A DNA stretch of 64,000 nucleotides from Lachnospiraceae bacterium MA2020. Its GTDB lineage: Bacteria; Bacillota; Clostridia; Lachnospirales; Lachnospiraceae. How positions within the stretch are numbered: position 1 is the first letter of the stretch; every line of letters starts with the position of its first letter. Where the stretch lies: positions 116,675 through 180,674 of the forward strand of contig KN050797.1 of NCBI GenBank assembly GCA_000746015.1, written 5' to 3'. Below, piece by piece: positions 7,331 through 17,286 of this stretch. The notes under the pieces were generated by a model that worked only from the letters and a program-made list of their open reading frames with translations, was not told the DNA's origin and ran no database searches. The position numbers were made by a program, and so were the translations under genes.

Positions 7331-9769
7331 ATGAATACTTCATATAATTGGATAAAAGATCTTGTGCCGGGACTTAATGCGACAGCACAGGAATATATGG
7401 ACGCCATGACACTCTCTGGTACAAAGGGTGAGGGCTTTGAGCAGCTTGATAAGAATCTTGAGAAGATCGTAGTCGGTGAAGTGCTTTCAATGGAGAAGCA
7501 TCCTGACTCAGATCACCTCTGGATCTGCCAGGTAAACATCGGCAGCGAGACAATTCAGATCGTTACCGGCGCGCAGAACCTCAAGGTTGGCGACAGAGTA
7601 CCTACAGTTCTTGACGGCGGTAAGGTAGCAGGCGGTCATGATGGCAGCGAGAATCCTGAAAACGGCATCAAGATCAAGGCAGGAAAGCTCAGAGGCGTTC
7701 CATCAAACGGTATGATGTGCGGCATCGAGGAGCTCGGAAGCTCAAGAGAAGTTTTCCCGGACGCTCCTGAGGACGGCATTTATGTATTTCCGGTTGAGAG
7801 AAACGTACAGCCTGGTGATGATGCAGTAAAGCTTCTCGGACTTGATGATGTGATCCACGAGTACGAGGTTACATCAAACCGTGTTGACTGCTACTCAGTG
7901 CTTGGTATAGCAAGAGAGGCAGCAGCTACATTTAATCTTAAGTTTGAGGCTCCGGTTGTCCCTGTAACGGGCGAAAATGCAAGTGAGAAGTCGTCTGACT
8001 ATATCAAGGTTTCTATCGAGGATAAGGACCTTTGCTCAAGATATGTAGGACGTGTTGTAAAGGATGTAAAGATCGCTGAGTCTCCTGAGTGGATGAAGAA
8101 GCGTCTCAGGGCTTCAGGCATCAGACCTATCAACAATATCGTTGATATCACAAACTATGTAATGCTTGAGTATGGTCAGCCTATGCATGCTTTTGATCTT
8201 TCAACTATTGCTAAGAATGAGATCATTGTTCGCAGAGCAAAGGACGGCGAGACATTTGTTACTCTCGATGGTCAGGAGAGGAAGCTTGACAGCGAAGTTA
8301 TCATGATCTGTGATGGTGAGAAGGAAATCGCTATCGGCGGTATCATGGGTGGTGAAAACTCAATGATCACTGAGAGCGCAAATACAGTCCTTTTCGAGGC
8401 AGCTACCTTCAACGGACCTAATATCAGAAAGTCTTCAAAGAGGATTGGTCTCAGAACTGATGCTTCAGGTATCTTTGAGAAAGGACTTGACGCAAACAAT
8501 GCACTTGATGCAATGAACCGTGCATGTGCTCTTGTTGAGGAGCTTGGATGCGGAACAGTTCTCAACGGTGCAGTTGATGTACATGGCGAGCTTCCACAGC
8601 CAGTACAGATCAAGTTTGAGCCAGAGAGGATCAATGATTTCCTCGGCACAGATATAGCAGTTTCAGATATGCTTGACTACTTCAAGAGACTTGAGATTGA
8701 GTATGACGAGGCTACAGGCATGCTCACATGTCCTACATTCCGTCAGGATCTCAAGAGCTTTGCTGATATTTCAGAGGAAGTTGCAAGATTTTACGGATAT
8801 GACAAGATTCCTACAACTCTTCCGGATTCCGGAGCTACAGCAGGTAAGCTTTCATTCAAGATGAGAGTTGAGGCTGTTGCCCGTGATGTTGCTGAGTTTG
8901 CAGGCTTTTCACAGGCTATGTGCTATTCATTCGAGAGCCCTAAGGTATTTGATATGCTCCGCCTCGATGAAAATGCACCTGAGAGACAGACGATCAGAGT
9001 TGCCAATCCGCTTGGTGAGGACTTCTCAGTAATGAGAACTCTTACATTGAACGGAATGATGAATTCTCTTGCACTTAACTACAACAGAAGAAACAAAAAT
9101 GTAAAGCTTTATGAGCTCGGAAGCATCTACCTTCCAAAGAGCCTTCCTCTTACAGAGCTTCCTGATGAGAGAGAGCAGCTTACACTCGGCTTCTACGGTG
9201 AAGGAGATTTCTTCACACTTAAGGGAGTAGTAGAAGAGTTCTTCGAGAAAGCAGGCCTCAAGCTTAGACCTTCATACGAGCCAACAGGCAACCGCCCTTA
9301 CCTTCATCCGGGACGTCAGGCAGAGGTTATCTACGACGGACAGAAGGTTGGATATATGGGACAGGTACATCCGCTCGTATGTCAGAGCTATGATATGCCT
9401 CTTGATGCTGCAGTTTATGTTGCAGTTATCGATATGCCAAGTATCATCGAGAAGGCTACATTTGACCATCACTTCAACGGAATTGCAAAGTTCCCTGCAG
9501 TTACAAGAGACATCTCTATGGTAGTACCTAAGGAAGTTCTTGTAGGTCAGATCGAGGCTGTACTCGGACAGCGCGGCGGCAAGATCCTTGAAGGATTTAA
9601 TCTCTTTGACATCTACGAAGGTGAGCAGGTTAAGGCTGGCTTTAAGTCAATCGCATACAGCCTCAGCTTCAGAAACAAGGAGCGTACACTTTCTGATGAT
9701 GATGTAAACGCTGCAATGAAGAAGATACTTAACGGACTTGAGGGACTTGGCATCGAGCTCCGTTCATAA
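7331..9769 (+). CDS. pheT: Phenylalanine-tRNA ligase beta subunit
   Basis: PheT carries tRNA recognition and editing functions of phenylalanyl-tRNA synthetase. The 812 residues match bacterial PheT (about 800). In order: an EMAP/OB-type tRNA-binding domain (VVGEVLSMEKHPDSDHL near residue 50), the B3/B4 editing core (TNRVDCYSVLGIAREAAA near 180), B5 (FDLSTIAKNE onward, with RTDASGIFEKGLD), and the C-terminal ferredoxin-like anticodon-binding domain ending KKILNGLEGLGIELRS. GAGGAG lies 7 bases before the ATG. It follows pheS by 23 bp and is followed by queA after 24 bp, so queA may be co-transcribed. Confidence 0.97.
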   Translation: MNTSYNWIKDLVPGLNATAQEYMDAMTLSGTKGEGFEQLDKNLEKIVVGEVLSMEKHPDSDHLWICQVNIGSETIQIVTGAQNLKVGDRVPTVLDGGKVAGGHDGSENPENGIKIKAGKLRGVPSNGMMCGIEELGSSREVFPDAPEDGIYVFPVERNVQPGDDAVKLLGLDDVIHEYEVTSNRVDCYSVLGIAREAAATFNLKFEAPVVPVTGENASEKSSDYIKVSIEDKDLCSRYVGRVVKDVKIAESPEWMKKRLRASGIRPINNIVDITNYVMLEYGQPMHAFDLSTIAKNEIIVRRAKDGETFVTLDGQERKLDSEVIMICDGEKEIAIGGIMGGENSMITESANTVLFEAATFNGPNIRKSSKRIGLRTDASGIFEKGLDANNALDAMNRACALVEELGCGTVLNGAVDVHGELPQPVQIKFEPERINDFLGTDIAVSDMLDYFKRLEIEYDEATGMLTCPTFRQDLKSFADISEEVARFYGYDKIPTTLPDSGATAGKLSFKMRVEAVARDVAEFAGFSQAMCYSFESPKVFDMLRLDENAPERQTIRVANPLGEDFSVMRTLTLNGMMNSLALNYNRRNKNVKLYELGSIYLPKSLPLTELPDEREQLTLGFYGEGDFFTLKGVVEEFFEKAGLKLRPSYEPTGNRPYLHPGRQAEVIYDGQKVGYMGQVHPLVCQSYDMPLDAAVYVAVIDMPSIIEKATFDHHFNGIAKFPAVTRDISMVVPKEVLVGQIEAVLGQRGGKILEGFNLFDIYEGEQVKAGFKSIAYSLSFRNKERTLSDDDVNAAMKKILNGLEGLGIELRS

Positions 9770-9793
9770 ATTGGTTTAGAAAAGTAAGTAGTT

Positions 9794-10843
9794 ATGGAAG
9801 AATTATTAAAAAAAGATTATTGGTATGACCTTCCTGAAGAGCTTATCGCGCAGGATCCTCTTGCGCAGCGAGACAGCTCAAGGCTTATGGTCGTAAATAA
9901 GGAGACAGGAGAGTATGAGCATAAGGTTTTCCACGATATCGTGGATTACCTTAATGCCGGCGACTGTCTTGTAATGAATAACACAAAGGTTATCCCAGCA
10001 CGTCTTTTGGGCGTAAAAGAAGATACCGGAGCGGCAGTAGAGATACTGCTGCTCAAGCGTAAAGAAAAGGATGTATGGGAGACTATCGTACGCCCTGGCA
10101 AAAAGCTCAGAATAGGAGCAAGGGTTGTTTTTGGCGATGGTATACTGAAGGCTGAGGTCATCGACATCGTTGAAGAGGGCGACAGACTTGTAAGATTTGA
10201 GTATGAAGGCATCTTTGAGGAAATCCTTGATAAGCTTGGAGAAATGCCGCTCCCACCATATATCACACATAAGCTTGCAGACCGTGACAGATATAATACT
10301 GTCTATGCAAAGTTTGATGGCTCTGCAGCGGCTCCTACAGCTGGGCTTCACTTTACACCTGAGCTTATTGAAAAGATTAAGGCAAAGGGAGTTAAGATAG
10401 CTTATGTAACTTTGCACGTTGGACTTGGTACATTCAGACCGGTAAAGGAAGAAAACCTCTTAAATCATCACATGCATTCAGAGTTTTATATGGTGACAAA
10501 AGAGGCTGCAGATATGATAAATGAGACAAAACAGAGTGGAAGCGGACGTGTCATCTGCGTAGGCACCACAAGCTGCCGCACGATCGAGTCAGCAGCAGAT
10601 GAAAATGGAGTAGTACAGCCAACACTTGGCTCAAATACTGAGATTTTCATTTATCCTGGATATAAGTTTAAGGTACTTGACTGCCTTATTACAAATTTCC
10701 ACCTGCCAGAGTCAACACTTATCATGCTTGTATCAGCACTTGCAGGCCGTGAAAATGTCTTAAATGCATATGCCGAGGCAGTAAAAGAGAGATATCGCTT
10801 CTTTTCATTTGGAGATGCCTGCTTCTTTACAGATAGCCTTTAA
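9794..10843 (+). CDS. queA: S-adenosylmethionine:tRNA ribosyltransferase-isomerase QueA
   Basis: QueA transfers the ribosyl part of SAM to 7-aminomethyl-7-deazaguanine in tRNA, giving epoxyqueuosine. The 349 residues have the family length. Recognisable words are [16 protein letters not shown] near the start, [49 protein letters not shown], and the C-terminal [17 protein letters not shown]. The start has no strong ribosome site (AAGTAAG only), suggesting modest or coupled translation after pheT. It ends 3 bp before a strong bidirectional terminator shared with the convergent phosphatase gene. Other queuosine genes are not in the window. Confidence 0.96.
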   Translation: MEELLKKDYWYDLPEELIAQDPLAQRDSSRLMVVNKETGEYEHKVFHDIVDYLNAGDCLVMNNTKVIPARLLGVKEDTGAAVEILLLKRKEKDVWETIVRPGKKLRIGARVVFGDGILKAEVIDIVEEGDRLVRFEYEGIFEEILDKLGEMPLPPYITHKLADRDRYNTVYAKFDGSAAAPTAGLHFTPELIEKIKAKGVKIAYVTLHVGLGTFRPVKEENLLNHHMHSEFYMVTKEAADMINETKQSGSGRVICVGTTSCRTIESAADENGVVQPTLGSNTEIFIYPGYKFKVLDCLITNFHLPESTLIMLVSALAGRENVLNAYAEAVKERYRFFSFGDACFFTDSL

Positions 10844-10845
10844 GC

Positions 10846-10896
10846 AAAAAAAGAACCTGACGGAGATTATTTAATCTCTGCCAGGTTTTCTTTTGC
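10846..10896. terminator. Bidirectional terminator between queA and the secreted phosphatase gene
   Basis: The arms AAGAACCTGACGGAGAT (10851-10867) and ATCTCTGCCAGGTTTTCTT (10874-10892) form a long stem with A-tracts on the left and T-tracts on the right, so it can stop transcription from both convergent genes. Confidence 0.9.
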
Positions 10897-10901
10897 TTTT
10901 A

Positions 10902-12581
10902 TCAGAATGAAACAGATCCGGTGTAATCACCGTAGAAATTAACTACTCTTGATGACATATCGTATGAATAGTTTGAGGACTTGATCTTGGCGTTACGGTC
11001 GAGATCCTTAACGCTCTTTATCTTTGTTCCTTTCTTGTTAAGTTTCACTTCTATATTTGCGGAAGTAGCTTCCTTAGGCTTGATTGTATAGCTTATTGTC
11101 GCTTTTTTGATGCCGCTCTGATATATTTCTGTTTTTTTCTTAAACTTGATCTTTAAGGTCATTGTGCCGGCATGCTTATTGTCGCTGTAGGATACCTTGT
11201 AGTCACGTCCGCGATACATATAGGTATCATTGATCTGCATTGTCTTTGCACCGGGCTTGATAGCTTCACCTGTGAAAGTGGCAATAGCATTATCCTGAAG
11301 ACCAAGCTCAAGGCGTCCTTTTTCGTCAACGTTGCTATCGTCAAGACTGAGTTCAAGTATCTCGTCATAAGCTGTGTCGGTTTCTTTAAGTTTATTTACG
11401 ACATTTTCGATTTCAGCTTCGGTAACACCGTTGACTGTAAGGAAGTCTACAGCAGCCTGATGATAATCTATGGTTTTGAGCTCAGATCTTGTATCAGCAT
11501 CAGCGATATCCATAAATATCTCGTTTAAGTAATTCTTCTTGGTATACTTAAACTCCTTTGAATCTGAGTCGTAGTGGTAGAAGTTTTTGTAGGTCTGCAT
11601 ATAGTCTGAGGTCATCTCTGAAACGGATGCTCCCATAAGCGACTCAAGCAGAGCACAGAGGAAACCTGTACGGTCTTTTCCTTCAGTACAATGAACGAGG
11701 TATGGGCCATCATGGGTCGCCATAAACTTTACAGCCTGCGCGATACCCTGTCCAAATTCATCGCTGTCAAAGTCGTAGCTGAGCGCAAGGCAGATTACAT
11801 TTCCCTCATCAAAGAGCTTTTTGTAATAGTCATTGCCGCTTTTTTCGATGTATTTTTTTGCTTTCTTTTCGTCATCAGACAGATTTAAGACGGCTTTTAT
11901 TCCGTATTTTTCCATCTTTTCTCTTGCGTAGTCTGCCCTGTTGAGGTCATCATTTATCGGGCTGCTGCTTCTGAAAAGGATGTCGGGTTTGATGGTGCCT
12001 GCTGTAACATTTCGGAAGTTGGCATATTTTGCGTCAGATGAATAATCGTCTCTGTCATATGTACGCTCAGGGTTACGCATTTCGTACTGCTCTTTGTACT
12101 CACCTTTTTCATGCAGATATATCTTGACAGCTGTGCCTATACCATTATTTTTATTGATATCCTTCCATATGGTCTTACGGCTGAAGAGAGCAAAGTGTGA
12201 GGTGAATAGACCTGAATCTTCGGCAAAGTTTCCTTTTGCAACAGAGAGAGCAGCGTAATCATCCTCATTTATAAGTGCTTCTTCATCAGTCAGGCTGTCT
12301 GAGTCGGTAACGACGAAAGGCATCTTTTTTGAGTAGTCGTATGCATCGATTACAATCTTTACCTCATCTCCGACAGAGAACCCTTTATTTCGGAGCTCTT
12401 CTGTGGTGATATTGAGTATGATATCCCCTTCATTATTAATACTTTTGATAGTAGTATCTACTGAAATACTGTCTTCTTCATATGTTTCTTCCTGAGCATA
12501 GACGAAGCTTGACGGGATAGAGCAGAAAGAAATAGATGCGGCACATAAAATAGCCGTGATCTTATAGGTTAGATTTTTCAT
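10902..12581 (-). CDS. Secreted Tyr/dual-specificity phosphatase-like protein with C-terminal surface domains
   Basis: The 559-residue protein begins with a clear signal peptide (MKNLTYKITAILCAASISF, likely cut near YAQ at 28-30), so it is exported. The catalytic P-loop is intact: VHCTEGKDRTGF, with nucleophile Cys298 and Arg304. The CxxGKDRTG form is typical of the Y_phosphatase3/LipA-type family, and an upstream Asp in SYDFDSDEF could be the general acid. Residues 40-135 form an all-beta N-terminal domain of unknown role. From about residue 425 there is an Ig-like surface repeat (GEAIKPGAKTMQI, GRDYKVSYSDNKHAG) common in Lachnospiraceae wall proteins. No sortase motif is visible. Substrate unknown: phosphotyrosine, phosphoinositide and inositol phosphate are all possible. 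Confidence 0.85.
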   Translation of the reverse strand: MKNLTYKITAILCAASISFCSIPSSFVYAQEETYEEDSISVDTTIKSINNEGDIILNITTEELRNKGFSVGDEVKIVIDAYDYSKKMPFVVTDSDSLTDEEALINEDDYAALSVAKGNFAEDSGLFTSHFALFSRKTIWKDINKNNGIGTAVKIYLHEKGEYKEQYEMRNPERTYDRDDYSSDAKYANFRNVTAGTIKPDILFRSSSPINDDLNRADYAREKMEKYGIKAVLNLSDDEKKAKKYIEKSGNDYYKKLFDEGNVICLALSYDFDSDEFGQGIAQAVKFMATHDGPYLVHCTEGKDRTGFLCALLESLMGASVSEMTSDYMQTYKNFYHYDSDSKEFKYTKKNYLNEIFMDIADADTRSELKTIDYHQAAVDFLTVNGVTEAEIENVVNKLKETDTAYDEILELSLDDSNVDEKGRLELGLQDNAIATFTGEAIKPGAKTMQINDTYMYRGRDYKVSYSDNKHAGTMTLKIKFKKKTEIYQSGIKKATISYTIKPKEATSANIEVKLNKKGTKIKSVKDLDRNAKIKSSNYSYDMSSRVVNFYGDYTGSVSF

Positions 12582-12662
12582 TATCAGTCAGATTCCTCCT
12601 GAATATTTATGATACAAAATCTAAGCATAACATATTTATCAAAAAATATATAGCTTTAATTA

Positions 12663-13463
12663 TTATATGAATCTTTCAACGGAAATATTGAGCTTGCCTT
12701 TTTTAGTAGTGCGATTGACTCCTGCATAGCGCATTTTTCCGTATCCGCGTATAGAGATCATGTCACCTGACTTTGGAGTAAATGACGGATTTTCCATTTG
12801 TCTGCCGTTTACAAAAACTTTGCCAGTACGGAAAAGCTCTAGAGACTTACTTCTCGAAAGCTTTGTGACCTGTGAGACGATTCCATCTATACGCTCAGAG
12901 CTGACCTGATACTCAAAGCTCTCCATATGAGGAGCCATAGAGGAAGGCACTGAGTCGCTAAGAGAGCACTTTACGTTTGTGTGCTTGACTTTATCAAGAT
13001 TATCGAGGATAAAATCTGCAATCTTTTCATCACAGAAAAGGTAGGCTTCTGTGCCGTCGGTCAGGATATCTCCGGTAACTTTGCGGTCGATACCGAGGTT
13101 GAGTATAGCGCCTAGAAAGTCACGGTGAGTAAAGGTGTCGGCAAATTTTGCAAGCCTTGGCTCGATGTGGATTATTCTGATGGGAAAAGATTCTTCATAG
13201 GCAAAAGCCTCGATCGAGCCAAATCTGGCAATGCGTCGAGTTGCTTCAGCGTGACCTCCATAGAGCGTGATGCCGGACGGATAGGCGCTGCAGATGATAG
13301 TTTCACCTTTTGATATGGCATCAGATGCATTGCCTGCAATCGAAAGAATATCTGATATCTCAGCTTCACTTAAAAAATCTGTAAATAAATACTGCGAGTT
13401 TGTGTATGAGGTCTCGGATAGCTCTTTTATACGTTTAATAAACTGTTCTGTTTCAGCATTCAT
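12663..13463 (-). CDS. ylmH: S4-domain RNA-binding protein, YlmH family
   Basis: YlmH proteins bind ribosome/tRNA and in Firmicutes have been tied to cell-division gene clusters and to ribosome-associated quality control. The 266 residues match the family (about 257). The C-terminal S4 motif is clear: SKLSRSKSLELFRTGKVFVN then NGRQMENPSF and GDMISIRGYG. The N-terminal half contains FLSEAEISDIL and YGGHAEATRR, as in YlmH. The start is ATG 13463, since AAGGAG lies at 13471-13476; 24 extra in-frame codons further upstream have no ribosome site. The usual ylm/divIVA neighbours are absent here, so it stands alone beside the phosphatase gene. Confidence 0.88.
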   Translation of the reverse strand: MNAETEQFIKRIKELSETSYTNSQYLFTDFLSEAEISDILSIAGNASDAISKGETIICSAYPSGITLYGGHAEATRRIARFGSIEAFAYEESFPIRIIHIEPRLAKFADTFTHRDFLGAILNLGIDRKVTGDILTDGTEAYLFCDEKIADFILDNLDKVKHTNVKCSLSDSVPSSMAPHMESFEYQVSSERIDGIVSQVTKLSRSKSLELFRTGKVFVNGRQMENPSFTPKSGDMISIRGYGKMRYAGVNRTTKKGKLNISVERFI

Positions 13464-13540
13464 AGCATTTCTCCTTGAATAACAATACTTCATAATTATA
13501 TACCAAATCCGCATTTCCTTACAATTCTTTAGCAAGCATA

Positions 13541-13570
13541 AAGGTTTTGTTAAGGTTTTATGGGTATACT
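13541..13570 (+). promoter_or_regulatory. Promoter with OmpR-type direct repeat before the export operon
   Basis: AAGGTTTT occurs at 13541-13548 and again at 13552-13559, an 11-bp period that places both on one DNA face, as OmpR/PhoB-family regulators prefer. TATACT follows at 13565-13570, five bases later, while the -35 position is non-consensus. This is the pattern of an activated promoter. The operon's own response regulator is the obvious candidate; that link is inference. Confidence 0.55.
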
Positions 13571-13612
13571 CGCATATGAAAATGAAAAGTGTATTTTTTT
13601 GTGAGGTTGATC

Positions 13613-15310
13613 ATGAAGATAAAGTCGGTCGTAAAAAATGTTTTTAAAAGTAAAAAGATTATAGGAATAATATCTGCAGTGCTGGTTGCGACATCAGTTG
13701 GAACAGCGATCACAGTTAATTCTATAGCTGCACGTGCGTCAGGTTCGCAGCCTGTGCTCGACACAGTAGCAGTGGAAAAGCAGGATCTGAGGAAGTCTAT
13801 AAGCATAACCGGAACTATAGCAAGTGCAGAGTCCTATCCTATAGCTGTAGATATGGCAGATGTTGAGATCAAAAAGATACGTGTAAAGGTCGGAGACAGA
13901 GTAAAGAAAGGCGATGTCATAGCAGAGCTCGATACTTCTACTCTTGAAGAGTCACTTGCAAATGCTGAGGAAAATCTGAAAGTTTCAGAGGAAAAGAGCA
14001 ATATGGAAATCGCTTCTGCAAAGAGAAATTATGAACTTGCAAAGCAGAGCGCAGATGCTTCAGCAGTCAAGGCTGTGACAGAGCTTCAGAAAGCGCAGCA
14101 AGAGTACAATGACGCAGTAACTAAATCGCAGATACTTACAAGTGAGTACAGCGGGGCATCAGCATCGGTTGCGCAGGAAAATGGAAACGTGGATGAGGCT
14201 AAAAAAGAAGTAGAAAAGGCAAAGAAAAAGTCAAGAAAGATTGATTCCGAGATAGCTGATCTCCAGCGTGAAATTGAAAAACTGGACGAAAATGAAAATA
14301 AGGCTCTGTATAATGCAAAAAAAGATGAGCTTGCAGAGCTTCAGAAAAAGTCAGACAGGCTTAAAAACAAACTGGAAGATAAGCAGACGGACCTTTCAGA
14401 TATCCAGAGTGACCAGAGCGAAGCAAAGAGTAAAGAGTCTGAAAAAGAAAGCGAAAAGAAAACTGCTGATGATAATATAAAGACTACTGAAGATGCGGCT
14501 TTCAAGGCACAGCAGGCAGTGGAGGAGACTGCAAGGGAAAATGCTAAAAATCTGGCAGACAGTGAGGACAGCGTAAAGAGCAGCGAGCTCTCAGCCAAAA
14601 CAGCATCTGCAGAGCAGAAACAGGAAGTGAAAAAATATAAAAAGCTGATAGAAAAGGCAGTTATAAAGGCACCTTCAGATGGAGTGATCACTTCTGTGAG
14701 TGCAAAGGAAGGCACAACTTACAAGGGTGAAGAAATCGCAATGCTTGAAGATGACAGAGGCTACAAGGTTACAGCTGTCGTGGATCAGTATGATATAAGT
14801 GATGTGGCTAACGGTATGCAGGCTGAGATGAAGACAGAGACAACAGGAGATGAGGTCATGACAGGTGAGCTTTCGTTTGTATCACCAGTTCCGGCAACAG
14901 TCACATCAAGTAAGGATGATTCATCATCATCCACTACTGCAAGCACAGACTATCCTATAGAGGCAACTATCAACAATCCGAGTGAAAGATTGCGTATAGG
15001 CATGAATGTCAAACTGACGATAATCGAGAAAGAAGCAAAGGGTGTGCTTGCAGTGCCTAACAGTGCTGTTACTGAGGATGAAAACGGAAATACTTTTGTG
15101 GAGGTTCCGCTTGAGAGTGGAGCTTCATCCGGAAACGAGGCGGCATCAAAAAATGCATCAGCAGAGCCGGAAACAAAGAAGATCCCTGTAAAGTTGGGTC
15201 TTAAGACAGATTACTATACAGAAGTGCAGAGCAGCGAGCTCAGTGAAGGTATGCAGATTATAAATAATTCTGCTATGACAGAAGATATGGAGGCAGCAGA
15301 TGAGCTCTGA
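13613..15310 (+). CDS. HlyD/MFP-family adaptor subunit of a MacB-type exporter
   Basis: Membrane-fusion (adaptor) proteins work with MacB-type ABC pumps at the cell surface. This 565-residue protein has an N-terminal membrane anchor (IIGIISAVLVATSVGTAITV), a biotinyl/lipoyl-like half (VKVGDRVKKGDVIAELDTS), a long charged coiled coil (about residues 120-350), the second lipoyl half (APSDGVITSVSAKEGT), and a beta-barrel with a Ser/Thr-rich loop (SSKDDSSSSTTAST). The coiled coil is much longer than in many Gram-positive homologues. ATG 13613 was chosen, with GAGGT 5 bases upstream, over a GTG at 13589. Its stop overlaps the ATPase start by 11 bp, indicating translational coupling. Confidence 0.9.
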   Translation: MKIKSVVKNVFKSKKIIGIISAVLVATSVGTAITVNSIAARASGSQPVLDTVAVEKQDLRKSISITGTIASAESYPIAVDMADVEIKKIRVKVGDRVKKGDVIAELDTSTLEESLANAEENLKVSEEKSNMEIASAKRNYELAKQSADASAVKAVTELQKAQQEYNDAVTKSQILTSEYSGASASVAQENGNVDEAKKEVEKAKKKSRKIDSEIADLQREIEKLDENENKALYNAKKDELAELQKKSDRLKNKLEDKQTDLSDIQSDQSEAKSKESEKESEKKTADDNIKTTEDAAFKAQQAVEETARENAKNLADSEDSVKSSELSAKTASAEQKQEVKKYKKLIEKAVIKAPSDGVITSVSAKEGTTYKGEEIAMLEDDRGYKVTAVVDQYDISDVANGMQAEMKTETTGDEVMTGELSFVSPVPATVTSSKDDSSSSTTASTDYPIEATINNPSERLRIGMNVKLTIIEKEAKGVLAVPNSAVTEDENGNTFVEVPLESGASSGNEAASKNASAEPETKKIPVKLGLKTDYYTEVQSSELSEGMQIINNSAMTEDMEAADEL

Positions 15311-16052
15311 TAGAAAAACTGTAATAGATGCAAAGGGCATTGTTAAAAAATTCAATATAGGAAAAGAGAACGAGCTAGAGATACTTCATGGCATAGATAT
15401 AAAGGTATATGAAGGTGAGTTTGTCTCTATAGTAGGTACATCGGGCTCAGGCAAGTCTACTCTCATGAACATCTTGGGACTCTTGGACAAGCCTACAGAG
15501 GGTGAATATGTACTTGATGGCACGGATGTCAGTGCAGCTCGCGATGATGAGCTTTCACATATAAGAAACCAGAAGATAGGGTTTGTATTTCAGACCTACA
15601 ACCTTGTCGCCAGGACGAGTGCACTGAAAAATGTAGAGCTTCCAATGCTGTATGCAGGGATGAGCAGCAGGGCGAGACGTGAAAAGGCAGAAAAATTGCT
15701 TGAAATCGTTGATATGAAAGAGAGAAAGGACCACACACCTGACGAACTTTCGGGCGGACAGAAACAGCGTGTAGCAATTGCCCGTTCACTTGGCAATTCC
15801 CCATCCATAATCCTTGCTGATGAGCCTACAGGAGCATTGGACTCTAAAACCGGCAGGATAATCATGGATCTCTTTCACAGGTTAAATGAAGAACAGGGCA
15901 TTACGATAGTTCTGATAACTCACTCAAATGAGCTTGCAGAGGAAACAGAGAGGGTTCTGACATTGAAGGACGGCAATATCATAGGTGAAAGAAAGGGAGC
16001 CAACTATGGTTTTGGAAAATATAAAACTGGCGCTTACGGCGCTTGCGGCTAA
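15300..16052 (+). CDS. ABC transporter ATP-binding protein, MacB/LolD type
   Basis: The nucleotide-binding subunit of the export system. Walker A is GTSGSGKST, the signature is [15 protein letters not shown], and Walker B is [13 protein letters not shown], all in the LolD/MacB/SalX subfamily form. The 250 residues are slightly longer than usual because the frame runs 47 bp into the permease gene, giving an odd Gly/Tyr-rich end ([15 protein letters not shown]). The ATG at 15300 overlaps the MFP stop. Tight overlaps on both sides mean the three subunits are made together. Substrate could be an antimicrobial peptide, macrolide-like compound or lipoprotein; the sequence does not say. Confidence 0.95.
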   Translation: MSSDRKTVIDAKGIVKKFNIGKENELEILHGIDIKVYEGEFVSIVGTSGSGKSTLMNILGLLDKPTEGEYVLDGTDVSAARDDELSHIRNQKIGFVFQTYNLVARTSALKNVELPMLYAGMSSRARREKAEKLLEIVDMKERKDHTPDELSGGQKQRVAIARSLGNSPSIILADEPTGALDSKTGRIIMDLFHRLNEEQGITIVLITHSNELAEETERVLTLKDGNIIGERKGANYGFGKYKTGAYGACG

Positions 16053-17274
16053 TAAGCTGAGAACACTTTTGACGATGCTTGGAATAATCATCGGTATAGC
16101 TTCCGTTATCGCGATAATGACTGTCGGCAATGCCATGAACAATAACATGCAGGACTCGATGAATGATCTTGGCATCAACAATGTTACTGTGTTTCTGACT
16201 ACAAAAACAGATGATAACAATGAAAGTAGTTATAATGTACGAAAAATCAAGGATTCAGACTATTTCAGCCTTGAGCTTTTAAATGAGCTTAAGGAGAAGT
16301 ATAAGGGAAAGATAGATGGTGTTTCTCTGAAGCAGGAAATTGGCAGCATGAAGGTTAAAGATAAAAAAAAATACGCCAATATAACTTTGCTCGGTGTAAA
16401 TCGTACCGCCTTTAATCAAAGTAAAGTAAAGATAATGGCAGGAAGAAGCCTAAATTCTGATGATTATGTCAATGCTACAAACGTTGTGCTTGTTTCAGAT
16501 AAATATGTGGACAGCATTTATGACGGAGATACTGAAAGTGCGCTTGGCAAGCCGCTCGAAGTGGTTATAGGAAATAATTACTACACATACACAATAGTCG
16601 GAGTATATGAATATCAGGAAAAAACAGGAATGTTTTCAGTAGGTGGATCAGTAAAAGATATACAGACTGAAGCATATGTACCGGTATTGACTGCTATGCA
16701 TCAGAATAAAGATAATAAGCATATTGAAGAGTTTGAAGTAGTTGTCAGCGCAGGTGAAGACCCGGATGCAACAGCAGAGGAATTAAGAGAATGGCTTAAT
16801 GGCGTAAAATATAAAAATAATGATGCCTATGAAGCTTATGTATATAGCCTGAAGGCAGAGGCAGAGCAGGTACAGGGCATGCTCAATACGCTGAGATTTG
16901 CCTTTATGGGAATCGGCGCGATATCTCTTTTAGTTGGTGGTATCGGAGTAATGAATATCATGATCGTAAGTGTCACGGAGCGTACACGAGAGATCGGTAC
17001 CAGAAAGGCACTTGGAGCAACGAACGGATATATCCGTCTGCAATTTATTACAGAGGCAGTTGTAGTCTGTGCACTTGGAGGAATTATTGGTATAATATTA
17101 GGATTAGGAATGGGCATTGGCGTTTCTTCACTTCTGCAGTGCAAGGGAATGCCTTCTGTCAGCGGAATAGTTGGATGTGTGCTGTTTTCCATGGCTTTTG
17201 GAGTATTCTTTGGCTACTATCCGGCAAACAAGGCGGCAAAGCTCAATCCTATTGAAGCGCTAAGATACGAATAA
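16006..17274 (+). CDS. MacB-type ABC permease (FtsX-like domain)
   Basis: The membrane subunit of the exporter. Topology is the MacB form: one N-terminal membrane segment (LLTMLGIIIGIASVIAIMTV), a large extracellular MacB_PCD domain (about residues 45-285), then three C-terminal segments with the FtsX/MacB words GGIGVMNIMIVSVTERTREIG, GTRKALGA and the closing NPIEALRYE. The 422 residues fit. The start is ATG 16006, with GGGAG at 15995-15999; an in-frame ATG at 15985 lies inside the ATPase frame and has no better site. It overlaps the ATPase by 47 bp and is followed 12 bp later by the response regulator. Confidence 0.93.
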   Translation: MVLENIKLALTALAANKLRTLLTMLGIIIGIASVIAIMTVGNAMNNNMQDSMNDLGINNVTVFLTTKTDDNNESSYNVRKIKDSDYFSLELLNELKEKYKGKIDGVSLKQEIGSMKVKDKKKYANITLLGVNRTAFNQSKVKIMAGRSLNSDDYVNATNVVLVSDKYVDSIYDGDTESALGKPLEVVIGNNYYTYTIVGVYEYQEKTGMFSVGGSVKDIQTEAYVPVLTAMHQNKDNKHIEEFEVVVSAGEDPDATAEELREWLNGVKYKNNDAYEAYVYSLKAEAEQVQGMLNTLRFAFMGIGAISLLVGGIGVMNIMIVSVTERTREIGTRKALGATNGYIRLQFITEAVVVCALGGIIGIILGLGMGIGVSSLLQCKGMPSVSGIVGCVLFSMAFGVFFGYYPANKAAKLNPIEALRYE

Positions 17275-17286
17275 GAGGTTGAAAAT

